A DNA stretch of 64,000 bases. Source: Leifsonia virtsii (GTDB lineage Bacteria; Actinomycetota; Actinomycetes; Actinomycetales; Microbacteriaceae). The stretch covers positions 124,001 to 188,000 of the forward strand of contig NZ_JAROCB010000002.1 of assembly GCF_030433675.1 (NCBI RefSeq). Direction: 5' to 3'. Within the stretch, counting starts at the first letter, position 1; the number at the start of each line of letters is the position of its first letter. Made by a program: the position numbers and the translations under genes. Under the pieces are notes generated by a model, which saw nothing but the letters and a program-made list of their open reading frames with translations, was not told the DNA's origin and made no database searches. Of the stretch, positions 33,279-42,427 are shown one piece after another.

Positions 33279-34292
33279 ATGCCTCTCGACTCCCTCCCAA
33301 TCCTCGACATCTCCGAACTCGATCAGGGCGACGCCGCCGCGGCCGCGTTCCGCGACAAGCTGCGCCAGGTCACCCACGATGTGGGGTTCTTCTACCTGGT
33401 CGGGCACGGCATCCCGCAGGAGTTGATCGATGAGGTGCTCGACGTCTCGCGCCGGTTCTTCGACCTGCCGGAGGCGGAGAAGCTGGCGATCGAGAACATC
33501 CACAGCCCGCAGTTCCGCGGGTACACCCGCACTGGCGAGGAGCTGACCAACGGCGCGGTCGACTGGCGGGAGCAGATCGACATCGGCGAGGAGCGCGCGA
33601 CCGTCGAGGGCGGCCCCGACTTCGAGCGGCTGGAGGGGCCGAACCTGTGGCCGGACGCCCTCCCGGAGCTGGAGACCGCGATCACCCGCTGGCGCGAGGA
33701 GCTGAGTGCGCTCGCGCTGCGGCTGCTGCGCACGTGGGCGGTGTCGCTCGGTGCGCCGGCGGACGTGTTCGACGGCGCGTTCGCCGAGCGGCCGTTCACG
33801 CTGATCAAGATCGTGCGCTACCCGGGCACCACCGACGAGGTGGCGCAGCAGGGCGTCGGCGCGCACCGCGACGGCGGCGTGCTCACGCTGCTGCTGGTCG
33901 AGCCGGGCAAGGGCGGCCTGCAGGTGGAGCACGAGGGCGACTGGATCGACGCGCCCTCCATCCCCGGAGCGTTCGTCGTGAACATCGGCGAGATGCTCGA
34001 ACTGGCGACCGACGGCTACCTGAAGGCGACCCTGCACCGTGTCGAGTCGCCGAAGCTCGGCACCGACCGCATCTCGATCCCGTTCTTCTTCAACCCGGCG
34101 CTGGATGCGACGGTGCCGCGGCTCGAACTGCCCGCAGAGCTGAAGGCGGAGGCGCGCGGGCTGTCGTCCGACCCGACGAACAGCCCGATCCTCGAGACCT
34201 ACGGCGAGAACGTGCTCCGCTACCGGCTGCGGGCGCACCCGAACGTCGCGGCGATCCACCACGCCGACCTGCTGGCGCGGCCGACCGCCTAG
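33279..34292 (+). CDS. 2-oxoglutarate/Fe(II) oxygenase, isopenicillin-N-synthase family
   Basis: A 337-residue oxygenase. The N-terminal DIOX_N part (LPILDISELDQGDA, VGFFYLVGHGIP) and the jelly-roll C-terminal part have the metal triad: HRDGG (His and Asp) in QGVGAHRDGGVLTLLL, and the distal His in LKATLHRVESPK followed by RISIPFF with the Arg that binds the co-substrate carboxylate. Members hydroxylate or desaturate small molecules using 2-oxoglutarate and O2. The gene lies 25 bp before the PLP-enzyme gene and is probably co-transcribed. Substrate unknown. Confidence 0.87.
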   Translation: MPLDSLPILDISELDQGDAAAAAFRDKLRQVTHDVGFFYLVGHGIPQELIDEVLDVSRRFFDLPEAEKLAIENIHSPQFRGYTRTGEELTNGAVDWREQIDIGEERATVEGGPDFERLEGPNLWPDALPELETAITRWREELSALALRLLRTWAVSLGAPADVFDGAFAERPFTLIKIVRYPGTTDEVAQQGVGAHRDGGVLTLLLVEPGKGGLQVEHEGDWIDAPSIPGAFVVNIGEMLELATDGYLKATLHRVESPKLGTDRISIPFFFNPALDATVPRLELPAELKAEARGLSSDPTNSPILETYGENVLRYRLRAHPNVAAIHHADLLARPTA

Positions 34293-34316
34293 ACTCCGCC
34301 GGAGTAGCGTGTCGCC

Positions 34317-35450
34317 ATGGCCGGAACCGACGACGACCCGACCGCACGCCCCTCCGAGCGGGAGCGCCAGTGGACCGCATCCCGCACGGCTGCTCGCCTG
34401 CTGTCCAACGAGCGGCCGGTGACCGCGGGGGAGCGGCTGGCGACCCTGGCGGCGTCGCCCCACGCCGCGGCGCTCGAGCCGGTCGACCTCTACGGCGGCG
34501 GCATCGTCGAGCGGCTGGAGGCGCGCATCGCCCACCTGCTCGGCAAGCCGGCCGCGCTCTGGTTCCCGACCGGGACTATGGCGCAGCAGGCGACGCTGCA
34601 GGTGTGGGCGGCGCGCCGCGGGAGCCGGCGGGTCGCCGTGCACCCGCTCCACCACACCCAGCTGCAGGAGGAGGGGGCGTTCGCCGAGCTGAGCGCGCTG
34701 GAGGCGGTCCACCCCACGACGGAACGGCGCCACCCTACGGCGGACGAACTGCGGGCCATCGACGGGCCGCTCGCTGCGGCCGTGGTGGAGCTTCCGATGC
34801 AGGAGCTCGGCTACGTGCTCCCGACGTGGGAGGAGTACGCGGCGTTCGCCGAGGCGGCGCGCGAGTGCGGCATTCCGCTGCACGTCGACGGCGCCCGGCT
34901 CTGGGAGTCGCGCACGCGCTTCGGCAGGTCGGCCGCCGAGATCGCCGCCGAGGCCGACTCCGTCTACGTCTCGATGTACAAGGGCGTCGGCGGGATCTCG
35001 GGCGCCCTGGTCGCCGCCCCGGCCGACGTGATCGAGGAGGCCCGAGGCTGGCGCACCCGCTACGGCGGCAACGTCTTCCAGCAGTTCCCGGCCGTCGTCG
35101 CGGCCCTCGATGGGCTCGACGCGCGCCTGGACCGGATGGACGCCTGGGTGCGGCACGCCGCCGTCGTCGCGGAGGGGCTGCGGCGCCTCCCCGAGCTCCG
35201 GATCGAGGGCGACCTGCCGCACATCAACGAGTTCTGGGTCAGCTGCGACCTGCCCGCCGCGAGCATCAACACGGCTGTGCTGCAGCATCTGGAGGCCACC
35301 GGCGATCGCTGGCTGCACGGCTGGTGGACGGACGGCGGTGCGTCCGTCGCGGAGGCGACGATCCGCGACGACGCGCTCAGCTGGACCGCGGACGACGTGG
35401 CCGCGGCCGGGCGTGCGGTTCTGGATCGAGCGCACTCCCTGACCGCGTGA
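34317..35450 (+). CDS. Threonine aldolase/beta-eliminating lyase family PLP enzyme
   Basis: A 377-residue fold-type I PLP enzyme. Its order is that of the threonine aldolase family: LEARIAHLLGKPAALWFPTGTMAQQ, HHTQLQEE, PLHVDGARLWE with the Asp that pairs with the pyridine N, and VSMYKGVGGISGALV with the Schiff-base Lys. A HI.EFW block follows. Low-specificity L-threonine aldolase cleaves threonine to glycine and acetaldehyde; substrate here is inferred from family. Follows the dioxygenase gene by 24 bp. Confidence 0.85.
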   Translation: MAGTDDDPTARPSERERQWTASRTAARLLSNERPVTAGERLATLAASPHAAALEPVDLYGGGIVERLEARIAHLLGKPAALWFPTGTMAQQATLQVWAARRGSRRVAVHPLHHTQLQEEGAFAELSALEAVHPTTERRHPTADELRAIDGPLAAAVVELPMQELGYVLPTWEEYAAFAEAARECGIPLHVDGARLWESRTRFGRSAAEIAAEADSVYVSMYKGVGGISGALVAAPADVIEEARGWRTRYGGNVFQQFPAVVAALDGLDARLDRMDAWVRHAAVVAEGLRRLPELRIEGDLPHINEFWVSCDLPAASINTAVLQHLEATGDRWLHGWWTDGGASVAEATIRDDALSWTADDVAAAGRAVLDRAHSLTA

Positions 35451-35471
35451 AGCCGTTCCCGCACGCCTGCA

Positions 35472-35496
35472 TCACATCCGGAGCCGCTGCGTCGTC
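35472..35496 (+). promoter_or_regulatory. ECF41-type promoter of the sigma-factor gene
   Basis: TCACA (35472-35476) and CGTC (35493-35496), separated by 16 bp. This is the reported ECF41 target pattern (TGTCACA-N16-CGTC) and recurs exactly at 36417. It lies about 25 bp before the sigma-factor GTG, with GGGGAGG at 35509 in between, as expected for autoregulation. Confidence 0.75.
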
Positions 35497-35519
35497 TGGG
35501 AATCGAAGGGGAGGCTGCG

Positions 35520-36413
35520 GTGGACGATGAGAAGCACCTGGCCGAGGCGATCGGCGAGCGGCAGCGTCTGGTCGCGATCGCCTATCGGATGCTCGGGACG
35601 ACGGGCGAGGCGGAGGACGCGGTCCAGGAGACTTACACGCGCTGGTACAGGATGACCGAGGCCGACCGCGACCGGATCGCCAACCCGCAGGCGTGGCTGA
35701 CCCGCGTGCTGGGCCGGGTGTGCCTGGACATGCTCGGCACCGCCCGAGCGCGTCGGGAGCACTACGTCGGCGAGTGGCTGCCCGAGCCGCTGCCCGCCGG
35801 GTTCTTCAGCGCCGGCTCCACCGCCGCCGACCCGCTCGACCAGGTGACCCTCGACGACTCCGTCAGCAGCGCCCTCCTCGTCGTCCTGGAGGCGCTCACC
35901 CCGCCGGAGCGGGTGGCCTTCGTCCTGCACGACGTGTTCGCGCTTCCTTTCGACGAGATCGGGCGCATCGTCGGCCGCTCGGCGCCGGCGGTCCGCCAGC
36001 TCGCCACGACCGCGCGCCGCCGCATCCGGGAAGCCCGGGACAGGGCGGTCTCGCGCACGGAGCACAATGCCGTCGTCCAAGCGTTCGCCGCTGCGTGCTA
36101 CGCGGGCGACCTGGCGGCCTTGACCAGGGTGCTGGACCCCGCCGTGGAGCTGCGATCCGACGGCGGCGGATTCGTCAGCGCCGCCCGCCGGCCGGTCTAC
36201 GGCGCCGACCGGGTCGGCCGCTTCCTGCTCGGCGCGCTCGCCAAGCAGCCCGAGACCGAGGTCGAGATCCTCGAGACCACGGACGGCGCCGCGTTCGCCC
36301 TGCGCCGGGATGGCGCCGTCACCGGCATCGTCAACCTCAATGTCGTCGACGGCCGGGTCCGCGATGTCTGGATGATGCTGAATCCGCAGAAGCTGCTGCA
36401 GTGGCACGCGTGA
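35520..36413 (+). CDS. ECF41-type RNA polymerase sigma factor (SigJ-like)
   Basis: A 297-residue ECF sigma factor with a C-terminal SnoaL-like extension. Region 2 includes AYRMLGTTGEAEDAVQETYTRW; region 4 has LTPPERVAFVLHDVFALPFDEIG and SAPAVRQLATTARRRIRE. Residues from about 190 form the SnoaL-like part that restrains sigma activity. ECF41 hallmarks are present: the linker WLPEPLP, the DGGG turn and the NPQKL end (family NPDKL). GTG start with GGGGAGG upstream. Its own promoter is at 35472 and its target promoter precedes the next operon. Confidence 0.92.
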   Translation: MDDEKHLAEAIGERQRLVAIAYRMLGTTGEAEDAVQETYTRWYRMTEADRDRIANPQAWLTRVLGRVCLDMLGTARARREHYVGEWLPEPLPAGFFSAGSTAADPLDQVTLDDSVSSALLVVLEALTPPERVAFVLHDVFALPFDEIGRIVGRSAPAVRQLATTARRRIREARDRAVSRTEHNAVVQAFAAACYAGDLAALTRVLDPAVELRSDGGGFVSAARRPVYGADRVGRFLLGALAKQPETEVEILETTDGAAFALRRDGAVTGIVNLNVVDGRVRDVWMMLNPQKLLQWHA

Positions 36414-36416
36414 GGA

Positions 36417-36441
36417 TCACACTTCCGGTCGCTGCATCGTC
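36417..36441 (+). promoter_or_regulatory. ECF41-type promoter of the DoxX-like/NAD(P)-binding operon
   Basis: TCACA (36417-36421), 16-bp spacer, CGTC (36438-36441). It matches the sigma-gene promoter at 35472 in both boxes and in spacing, and it begins just after the sigma stop. A transcript starting 6-9 bp past CGTC would begin at or next to the ATG at 36450, so the mRNA may be leaderless; a GGGAGG lies only 1 bp from the ATG. Confidence 0.75.
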
Positions 36442-36449
36442 TGGGAGGT

Positions 36450-36869
36450 ATGAGAAAGGCACAGTTCGCCGCACTCGCCCTCTCGGCCGTGCTGGCACTC
36501 TTCGTGGGCGTATGGGCCTACGTCCTCCCGCAGAGCTTCTACGACCTCTTCCCCGGCATCCCCGGGCCCTGGGTGTCGGTCGACGGGCCCTTCAACGAGC
36601 ACCTCGTCCGTGACGTCGGCGGGATGTACCTCGCGCTGGCCGCCGCGAGCGTCGCCGGGCTGATCTGGCGGAGTCCCGTGGCCTATCGGCTCCTCGGCAT
36701 CGCCTGGACGGTGTTCGGAGCGCTGCACTTCGTGTACCACGTGCTCCACCTCGACCACATGACTCCCGTCGACGCGGTCGGCGAGGCGATCTCGCTGCTG
36801 GTCAGCCTGCTGCTCGGCGTGATCCTGCTCCTCCCCGCCGGCGCCGACCGGAAGGCGGTCACCCGATGA
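36450..36869 (+). CDS. Four-helix membrane protein, ECF41 target
   Basis: A 139-residue membrane protein with about four hydrophobic helices (AALALSAVLALFVGVWAYVL, GMYLALAAASVAGLIW, LLGIAWTVFGALHFVYHVLH, AISLLVSLLLGVILLLP) and a DVGG motif between the first two. Resembles DoxX-like/DUF4383 small membrane proteins; the exact family is not certain. First gene behind the ECF41 promoter, overlapping the next start by 4 bp (ATGA). Confidence 0.72.
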   Translation: MRKAQFAALALSAVLALFVGVWAYVLPQSFYDLFPGIPGPWVSVDGPFNEHLVRDVGGMYLALAAASVAGLIWRSPVAYRLLGIAWTVFGALHFVYHVLHLDHMTPVDAVGEAISLLVSLLLGVILLLPAGADRKAVTR

Positions 36870-37615
36870 GGATCGCGATCGCCGGCGGCAACGGCACGGT
36901 CGGACGTTGGGCGACCGCGGCGGCCGCCGATCGGGGGCACGAGGTCCTCGTCCTCTCGCGTCGCACCGGCCACGACCTCGAGACCGGCGACGGGCTCGCC
37001 CCGGCGCTCGTCGGCGTGGATGCGCTCATCGACGTCACGAGCCTCTCGTCCACCTCCAAGAAACGCTCGGTCGAGTTCTTCGAGAAGGTCACCCGGAATC
37101 TCCTCGACGCCGAGACGGCCTCCGGGGTCGGGCACTACATCGCGCTCTCGATCGTCGGGATCGACGACATCGATGCCTCCTACTACGGCGGCAAGCTCGC
37201 TCAGGAGAGAGCCGTCACCGGCGGGGACGTGCCGTGGTCGATCCTGCGGGCGGCGCAGTTCCACGAGTTCGCGGAGCAGGTGCTCGTCCGCGGCGCGGTC
37301 GGTCCACTCGCCGCGGTCCCGACCGCGCTCATCCGCCCGGTCGCCGCACGCGAGGTGGGAGCACGGCTCGTAGATATCGCGGAGACCGGGCCCGCCGGCC
37401 GGACGCGCGACCTCGTCGGCCCGGAGGACGAGCGGCTGATCGACCTGGTGCGCCGCATGCTCGCCCACGACGGCGTCAAACGGCCGACGATCGAGATCAC
37501 CCTGCCCGGTCTCTACTGGAAGGCCATCGCCTCGGGTGTCCTCCGGGGCACGCCCGGCGCGGACCAGGGGTCCATCACCTTCGACGAATGGCTCGACCTC
37601 GACCACCGGCCCTGA
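36866..37615 (+). CDS. NAD(P)H-binding atypical SDR (NmrA/epimerase-like)
   Basis: A 249-residue atypical SDR. The nucleotide-binding motif is IAIAGGNGTVGRWATAAA (GGxGxxG), and VGHYIALSIVGIDDID.SYYGGKLAQERAV has the atypical SDR Tyr-xxx-Lys region with the YYGGK turn; WSILRAAQFHEF follows. Such proteins act as redox-responsive regulators or reduce flavin/quinone-like substrates. Epimerase-type genes are common partners of ECF41 sigma factors, which supports the regulatory link. Confidence 0.82.
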   Translation: MRIAIAGGNGTVGRWATAAAADRGHEVLVLSRRTGHDLETGDGLAPALVGVDALIDVTSLSSTSKKRSVEFFEKVTRNLLDAETASGVGHYIALSIVGIDDIDASYYGGKLAQERAVTGGDVPWSILRAAQFHEFAEQVLVRGAVGPLAAVPTALIRPVAAREVGARLVDIAETGPAGRTRDLVGPEDERLIDLVRRMLAHDGVKRPTIEITLPGLYWKAIASGVLRGTPGADQGSITFDEWLDLDHRP

Positions 37616-38105
37616 CCCCCGCGCCGCCGGGCAGCGTCTCGTAGACGTCGATCCACGCCGACTCGTACGCGACCGGGTCGACGAGACCCGCCCGGCGGCG
37701 CGCGTCCAACTCCATGAGCCGGGACGCGGCGGTGCGGAGAAGCCGCACGTCCCCGAACTCGTGGAGGTCGCCGCGGACGTACTCCGACGCGACGGTCAAG
37801 ACACGAGAGCGCGAGCGCAGCTCGCGGGTGAGCCGCGCGAGCACCACGAAGCCGGCGACGTACACGGTCAGCGCGGCGGCGAGGCTCAGCACGGGTCCGG
37901 CGTCGCTGAGCGCGACCATGAGCGTCCCGCCCGCGATCGCCCCGGCGACCGGCCAGCCATGCCGCAGGTGCAGCAGCCGGCGCTCGCCGCGGGTGATGCC
38001 GGGCGGGTAGACCGTCAGGCGCACCCGCTGCCAGAGGCCGGGGCTCGCGGGCGCCACGTCCAGGGTTCCCCACCGGGCGCGGCCTTCGAGCGCCCGTCGC
38101 ATCAT
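37575..38105 (-). CDS. DUF6611-like membrane protein
   Basis: About 176 residues with two central hydrophobic helices (WPVAGAIAGGTLMVALSDAGPVLS and AALTVYVAGFVVLARL), a charged C-terminal half (LRTAASRLMELDARRRAGLV, ESAWIDVYETL) and an Arg-rich N-terminus. Looks like the small DUF6611-type proteins of actinobacteria; family assignment is from memory of the pattern and needs a domain search. Start uncertain: ATG 38105/38102 or GTG 38114. Its 3' end overlaps the atypical SDR gene by 41 bp (convergent). Confidence 0.65.
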   Translation of the reverse strand: MMRRALEGRARWGTLDVAPASPGLWQRVRLTVYPPGITRGERRLLHLRHGWPVAGAIAGGTLMVALSDAGPVLSLAAALTVYVAGFVVLARLTRELRSRSRVLTVASEYVRGDLHEFGDVRLLRTAASRLMELDARRRAGLVDPVAYESAWIDVYETLPGGAGVRAGGRGRAIRRR

Positions 38106-38408
38106 CTCGTTCACCCGTTCAGGATGCGCCGCGCGCCCGCCCGCGCGGCCGATCCTTGCGGAGCCCATACGGCCGCGGGCGGAACGCTAACGGGTTCCTG
38201 ACGCCGGCGGCTCCCGGCGCTGCGCGGCCGGTCCCAGACCCTCCGAACGGAAACCGTTAGGAGTCGCCGGCCCCGCGTATGGATTGCGTTAGGACCGCAT
38301 CCACGCCCCATCCACACGACTTGTATGTATCCGTGCCACCGGCCAGCGCCGGCGGCATCCGCCGTGCCGGCCGGCGCGGCGTGAAGGCCCGGATGGAGAA
38401 GAACCCTG
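38106..38408 (+). promoter_or_regulatory. kdp upstream region with CGTTAG repeats
   Basis: This 300-bp gene-free stretch precedes the kdp operon. CGTTAGGA occurs twice in direct orientation at 38255-38262 and 38287-38294, 32 bp (about three helical turns) apart, and the inverted form CTAACG lies at 38187-38192. Direct repeats at that spacing suit a dimeric KdpE-type activator. GGAGAAG at 38394-38400 is the ribosome-binding site for the small ORF below. I saw no clear -35/-10 and no riboswitch of known type. Confidence 0.45.
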
Positions 38409-38492
38409 GTGTTGGACGTCCTGTGTGTGGTGGGGATCCTTGCGCTCGCCGCGATCGTCGCCCTGATCGGAAGAGGGGTGGAGAAGCTGTGA
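38409..38492 (+). CDS. 27-residue membrane peptide upstream of kdpF
   Basis: A very small ORF (28 codons with stop): GTG start with GGAGAAG 8 bp upstream, then a hydrophobic stretch LDVLCVVGILALAAIVALIG and the basic end RGVEKL. Its stop overlaps the kdpF start (GTGA), so it is translationally coupled. It is shorter than most gene callers accept. It looks like a second KdpF-like single-helix subunit or a regulatory leader peptide. KdpF itself is also a single-helix peptide of about 29 residues. Confidence 0.62.
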   Translation: MLDVLCVVGILALAAIVALIGRGVEKL

Positions 38493-38578
38493 TCTTCTTC
38501 AACCTGCTGGCGGCGGCGCTCGCCGTCGCCTCGCTCGCGTACCTGGTCTACGCCCTGCTGAAGCCGGAGAAGTTCTGA
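38489..38578 (+). CDS. kdpF: KdpF, potassium-transporting ATPase small subunit
   Basis: A 29-residue single-helix peptide ([20 protein letters not shown], then ALLKPEKF). The C-terminal L(L/F)xPExF is the KdpF signature, and kdpA follows 1 bp after the stop. KdpF stabilises the KdpABC complex in the membrane. GTG start, coupled to the upstream peptide. Confidence 0.9.
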   Translation: MIFFNLLAAALAVASLAYLVYALLKPEKF

Positions 38579-38579
38579 C

Positions 38580-40253
38580 ATGACGTTCTGGCTCTTCCTG
38601 GCCCAGGCGGCGACCCTCGTGCTGCTGCTCGCCCTGGCCTACCGACCGCTCGGCGACTTCATGGCGGCCACCTTCACCTCCCGCAAAGACCTGCGCGTCG
38701 AGCGCGGCCTCTACCGGCTGATCGGCGTGGACCCGCGCAACCAGCAGAGCTGGCCCGCGTACTTCCGCGGCGTGCTGGCGTTCTCGGTGCTCGGCGTGCT
38801 GCTGCTCTACGTGCTGCAGCGGGCGCAGGCGATCCTGCCGTACTCGCTCGGGCTCCCCGCCGTCCCCGAGGGGCTCTCCTTCAACACGGCCATCTCGTTC
38901 GTGACCAACACGAACTGGCAGTCGTACTCGCCCGAGGTCACTCTCGGGTACACGGTCCAGCTGGCGGGGCTGGCGGTGCAGAACTTCCTGTCCGCCGCGG
39001 TCGGCATCGCCGTCGCGGTCGCGTTGGTCCGCGGGTTCGCCGCGCACCGCACCGGGACGATCGGGAACGTGTGGGTGGATGTCACCCGAGCGACCCTGCG
39101 CATCCTGCTGCCGTTCTCGATCGTCTTCGCGGTCGTCCTGATCGCCGGGGGCGTCATCCAGAACGTCAACGGCTTCCAGCACGTCACCTCGCTGACCGGA
39201 TCGACGGTCACCATCCCGGGCGGACCGGTGGCGTCGCAGGAGGCGATCAAGGAACTCGGCACCAACGGCGGCGGCTTCTTCAACGCCAACTCGGCCCACC
39301 CGTTCGAGAACCCGACGGCGTGGACGAACCTGGTCGAGATCTTCCTGATGCTCGTCATCCCGTTCTCGCTGCCGCGCACCTTCGGGACGATGGTCGGCGA
39401 CAAGCGGCAGGGGTACGCGATCCTCAGCGCGATGGCGGCCATCTTCGTCGTCTCGCTGACCGCGCTGACGCTGTTCGAGCTGCAGGGCGGCGGAACCGCC
39501 ACCCAGGCCGCCGGCGGTGCGATGGAGGGCAAGGAGCAGCGCTTCGGCATCCTCGGCAGCACGCTGTTCGGCACGACCAGCACGCTGACCTCGACCGGCG
39601 CGGTCGACTCGATGCACGACAGCTTCACGCCGCTCGGCGGGATGATGCCGATGCTCAACATGATGACCGGCGAGGTGGCCCCCGGCGGCGTCGGCTCCGG
39701 TCTCTACGGGATGCTGGTCATCGCGATCATCGCGGTGTTCCTCGCCGGGCTCATGGTGGGCCGCACGCCCGAGTACCTGGGCAAGAAGATCGGCTCGCGC
39801 GAGATCAAGCTCGCGAGCCTCTACATCCTCACCACGCCCGCCCTCGTGCTGCTCGGCACCGGCCTGAGCTTCGCCATCCCGGCGATCAGGGACAACATCG
39901 AGAAGGTCTCGATCTGGAACCCCGGCCAGCACGGCTTCTCCGAGGTGCTGTACGCCTTCACCTCGGCCGCGAACAACAACGGCTCGGCCTTCGCCGGCCT
40001 CACCGCGAACACCCCGTGGCTGAACGCGTCGCTCGCCACCGCGATGTTCCTCGGCCGGTTCGTGCCGATCGTCTTCGTCCTGGCGCTGGCGGGCTCGCTG
40101 GCGTCGCAGGAGAAGGTCCCGGCGACCGCCGGCACCCTCCCCACGTATCGTCCGCAGTTCGTCGCGCTCGTCGTCGGAACCGTGGTCATCGTGGCCGCAC
40201 TCACCTATTTCCCCGTTCTCGCGCTGGGTCCCCTGGCGGAAGGGCTGGTCTGA
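38580..40253 (+). CDS. kdpA: KdpA, potassium-translocating subunit
   Basis: A 557-residue membrane protein with about ten helices. Selectivity-filter loops are visible: [29 protein letters not shown], and [12 protein letters not shown]. KdpA forms the K+-selective channel of the high-affinity pump, used when external K+ is low. Length agrees with the family (about 555). It starts 1 bp after kdpF. Confidence 0.97.
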   Translation: MTFWLFLAQAATLVLLLALAYRPLGDFMAATFTSRKDLRVERGLYRLIGVDPRNQQSWPAYFRGVLAFSVLGVLLLYVLQRAQAILPYSLGLPAVPEGLSFNTAISFVTNTNWQSYSPEVTLGYTVQLAGLAVQNFLSAAVGIAVAVALVRGFAAHRTGTIGNVWVDVTRATLRILLPFSIVFAVVLIAGGVIQNVNGFQHVTSLTGSTVTIPGGPVASQEAIKELGTNGGGFFNANSAHPFENPTAWTNLVEIFLMLVIPFSLPRTFGTMVGDKRQGYAILSAMAAIFVVSLTALTLFELQGGGTATQAAGGAMEGKEQRFGILGSTLFGTTSTLTSTGAVDSMHDSFTPLGGMMPMLNMMTGEVAPGGVGSGLYGMLVIAIIAVFLAGLMVGRTPEYLGKKIGSREIKLASLYILTTPALVLLGTGLSFAIPAIRDNIEKVSIWNPGQHGFSEVLYAFTSAANNNGSAFAGLTANTPWLNASLATAMFLGRFVPIVFVLALAGSLASQEKVPATAGTLPTYRPQFVALVVGTVVIVAALTYFPVLALGPLAEGLV

Positions 40254-40256
40254 ACC

Positions 40257-42407
40257 ATGTCGACACTCACCGAGACCGTGGAGAACCGCGGTCACCACGA
40301 AACCGAGCGGACGAACGGGGGCGCCTTTAGCGGCCGGCAGCTGCTGACCGGGCTGCCCGGCGCGTTCCGCAAGCTCAACCCGAAGGACATGTGGCACAAC
40401 CCCGTCATGTTCATCGTGGAGGTGGGGGCGGCGCTGACGACACTCCTCGCCATCGCCCAGCCGTTCCTCGGCGAGCAGAAGTCCGGCGGCTCGGCCGTCA
40501 CGCTCGGCTTCACCTGGGCCATCGCCATCTGGCTGTGGCTGACCGTGCTCTTCGCGACCCTCGCCGAGTCGGTCGCCGAGGGTCGCGGCAAGGCGCAGGC
40601 GGCGAGCCTCCGCAAGACGCGCACCACCACCGTCGCCAACCGCGTCCGGAACTACGACCCGAAGGGCGACCCGGCGGCGGAAGACGCTGCGGTGGAGCAG
40701 CTGGCCTCGGCCGAGCTGACCCTCGGGGATGTCGTGATCGTCACGGCCGGCGAGCTCATCCCCGGCGACGGCGACATCGTCTGGGGCATCGCCTCGGTCG
40801 ACGAGTCGGCCATCACCGGCGAGTCCGCCCCGGTGGTCCGCGAGTCCGGCGGCGACCGCAGCGCGGTGACCGGCGGCACCCGCGTGCTGTCCGACCGGAT
40901 CGTCGTGCGCGTCACCAGCAAGCCGGGCGAGACCTTCGTCGACCGGATGATCCGGCTGGTGGAGGGCGCGGCCCGGCAGAAGACGCCGAACGAGATCGCG
41001 CTGAACATCCTGCTCGCCAGCCTGACGATCATCTTCGTCATCGTCGTGCTGGTGCTCGGTCCCACGGCCGGGTTCGCGAACGCGGCGCCGTCGGTGCCGG
41101 TGCTCGTCGCCCTGCTGGTGTGCCTCATCCCGACCACCATCGGCGCGCTGCTGTCGGCCATCGGCATCGCCGGCATGGACCGCCTGGTGCAGCACAACGT
41201 CCTGGCGATGTCGGGCCGTGCGGTCGAGGCGGCCGGCGACGTGACGACCCTGCTGCTCGACAAGACCGGCACGATCACCTACGGCAACCGGCAGGCGGCC
41301 GAGTTCGCGCCGGTCGGCGGGGTCCCGGATGCGGACCTCGTGAAGGCGGCGGCGCTCGCCTCGCTGAGCGACCCGACGCCCGAGGGCTCGTCGATCGTGA
41401 CGCTCGCGCAGAAGCTCGGCTTCAGCCACGAGGGAGCGGTCGACGGCGAGGTGGTTCCCTTTACGGCGCAGACTCGGATGAGCGGCGTCGACTTCGCCGA
41501 CGGCAGCCAGGTGCGCAAGGGCGCGGCGTCCATGGTGATCGCGTGGGCTCAGGAGTCGGGCAGTGTGCCGGCATCGACCCTCGCCGACCTCGACGCCCAG
41601 GTGCGGCGCATCTCCGAGGTCGGCGGCACGCCGCTCGCCGTGGCGACGAAGTCGGCTGCGGGGGAGGCGACCATCCTCGGCGCGATCTACCTGAAGGACA
41701 TCGTCAAGTCGGGCCTCGCCGAGCGGTTCGCCGACCTGCGCAGGATGGGCATCCGCACGGTGATGATCACCGGCGACAACCCGATCACCGCCAAGGCGAT
41801 CGCTGCAGAGGCGGGCGTGGACGACTTCCTGGCGGAGGCGACCCCGGAGGACAAGCTGAAGCTGATCCGGAAGGAGCAGGAGGGCGGCAACCTGGTCGCG
41901 ATGACCGGGGACGGCACCAACGACGCCCCGGCGCTCGCCCAGGCGGACGTCGGCGTGGCGATGAACACCGGCACCTCGGCCGCGAAGGAGGCCGGCAACA
42001 TGGTCGACCTCGACTCCGACCCGACCAAGCTGATCGACATCGTCCGCATCGGCAAGCAGCTGCTCATCACCCGCGGCGCGCTGACCACCTTCTCGATCGC
42101 CAACGACGTCGCGAAGTACTTCGCGATCATCCCGGCGATGTTCGTCGGGGTGTTCCCGGGGCTGCAGGCGCTCAACATCATGGGCCTGCACTCCGCGTCG
42201 TCGGCCATCCTCTCCGCGGTGATCTTCAACGCGATCATCATCGTCATCCTGATCCCGCTCGCGCTGCGCGGCGTCCGCTACCGGCCGCGCTCCGCCTCCT
42301 CGCTGCTGAACAGCAACCTGCTGATCTACGGCGTCGGCGGCATCATCGCCCCCTTCATCGGCATCAAGCTGATCGACCTCGTCGTCGGCCTGATCCCCGG
42401 ATTCTGA
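40257..42407 (+). CDS. kdpB: KdpB, P-type ATPase subunit
   Basis: A 716-residue P1A-type ATPase: [14 protein letters not shown] in the actuator, [11 protein letters not shown] with the phosphorylated Asp, and [21 protein letters not shown] in the hinge. It energises KdpA. Length is slightly longer than the usual 680-690 because of an N-terminal extension rich in Thr, Glu and His. It starts 3 bp after kdpA. Confidence 0.97.
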   Translation: MSTLTETVENRGHHETERTNGGAFSGRQLLTGLPGAFRKLNPKDMWHNPVMFIVEVGAALTTLLAIAQPFLGEQKSGGSAVTLGFTWAIAIWLWLTVLFATLAESVAEGRGKAQAASLRKTRTTTVANRVRNYDPKGDPAAEDAAVEQLASAELTLGDVVIVTAGELIPGDGDIVWGIASVDESAITGESAPVVRESGGDRSAVTGGTRVLSDRIVVRVTSKPGETFVDRMIRLVEGAARQKTPNEIALNILLASLTIIFVIVVLVLGPTAGFANAAPSVPVLVALLVCLIPTTIGALLSAIGIAGMDRLVQHNVLAMSGRAVEAAGDVTTLLLDKTGTITYGNRQAAEFAPVGGVPDADLVKAAALASLSDPTPEGSSIVTLAQKLGFSHEGAVDGEVVPFTAQTRMSGVDFADGSQVRKGAASMVIAWAQESGSVPASTLADLDAQVRRISEVGGTPLAVATKSAAGEATILGAIYLKDIVKSGLAERFADLRRMGIRTVMITGDNPITAKAIAAEAGVDDFLAEATPEDKLKLIRKEQEGGNLVAMTGDGTNDAPALAQADVGVAMNTGTSAAKEAGNMVDLDSDPTKLIDIVRIGKQLLITRGALTTFSIANDVAKYFAIIPAMFVGVFPGLQALNIMGLHSASSAILSAVIFNAIIIVILIPLALRGVRYRPRSASSLLNSNLLIYGVGGIIAPFIGIKLIDLVVGLIPGF

Positions 42408-42427
42408 AAACCGAAACGGAAGGCATC

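Noticed and set aside
38106-38408. c-di-AMP or other known riboswitch upstream of kdp
   Set aside because: I could not identify the conserved helices or motifs of any riboswitch; only the CGTTAG repeats are visible.
38499-42191. 1230-codon open frame antisense to kdpFAB
   Set aside because: Low-complexity Arg/Asp/Gly-rich translation opposite clearly conserved KdpA and KdpB; a GC-rich artefact.
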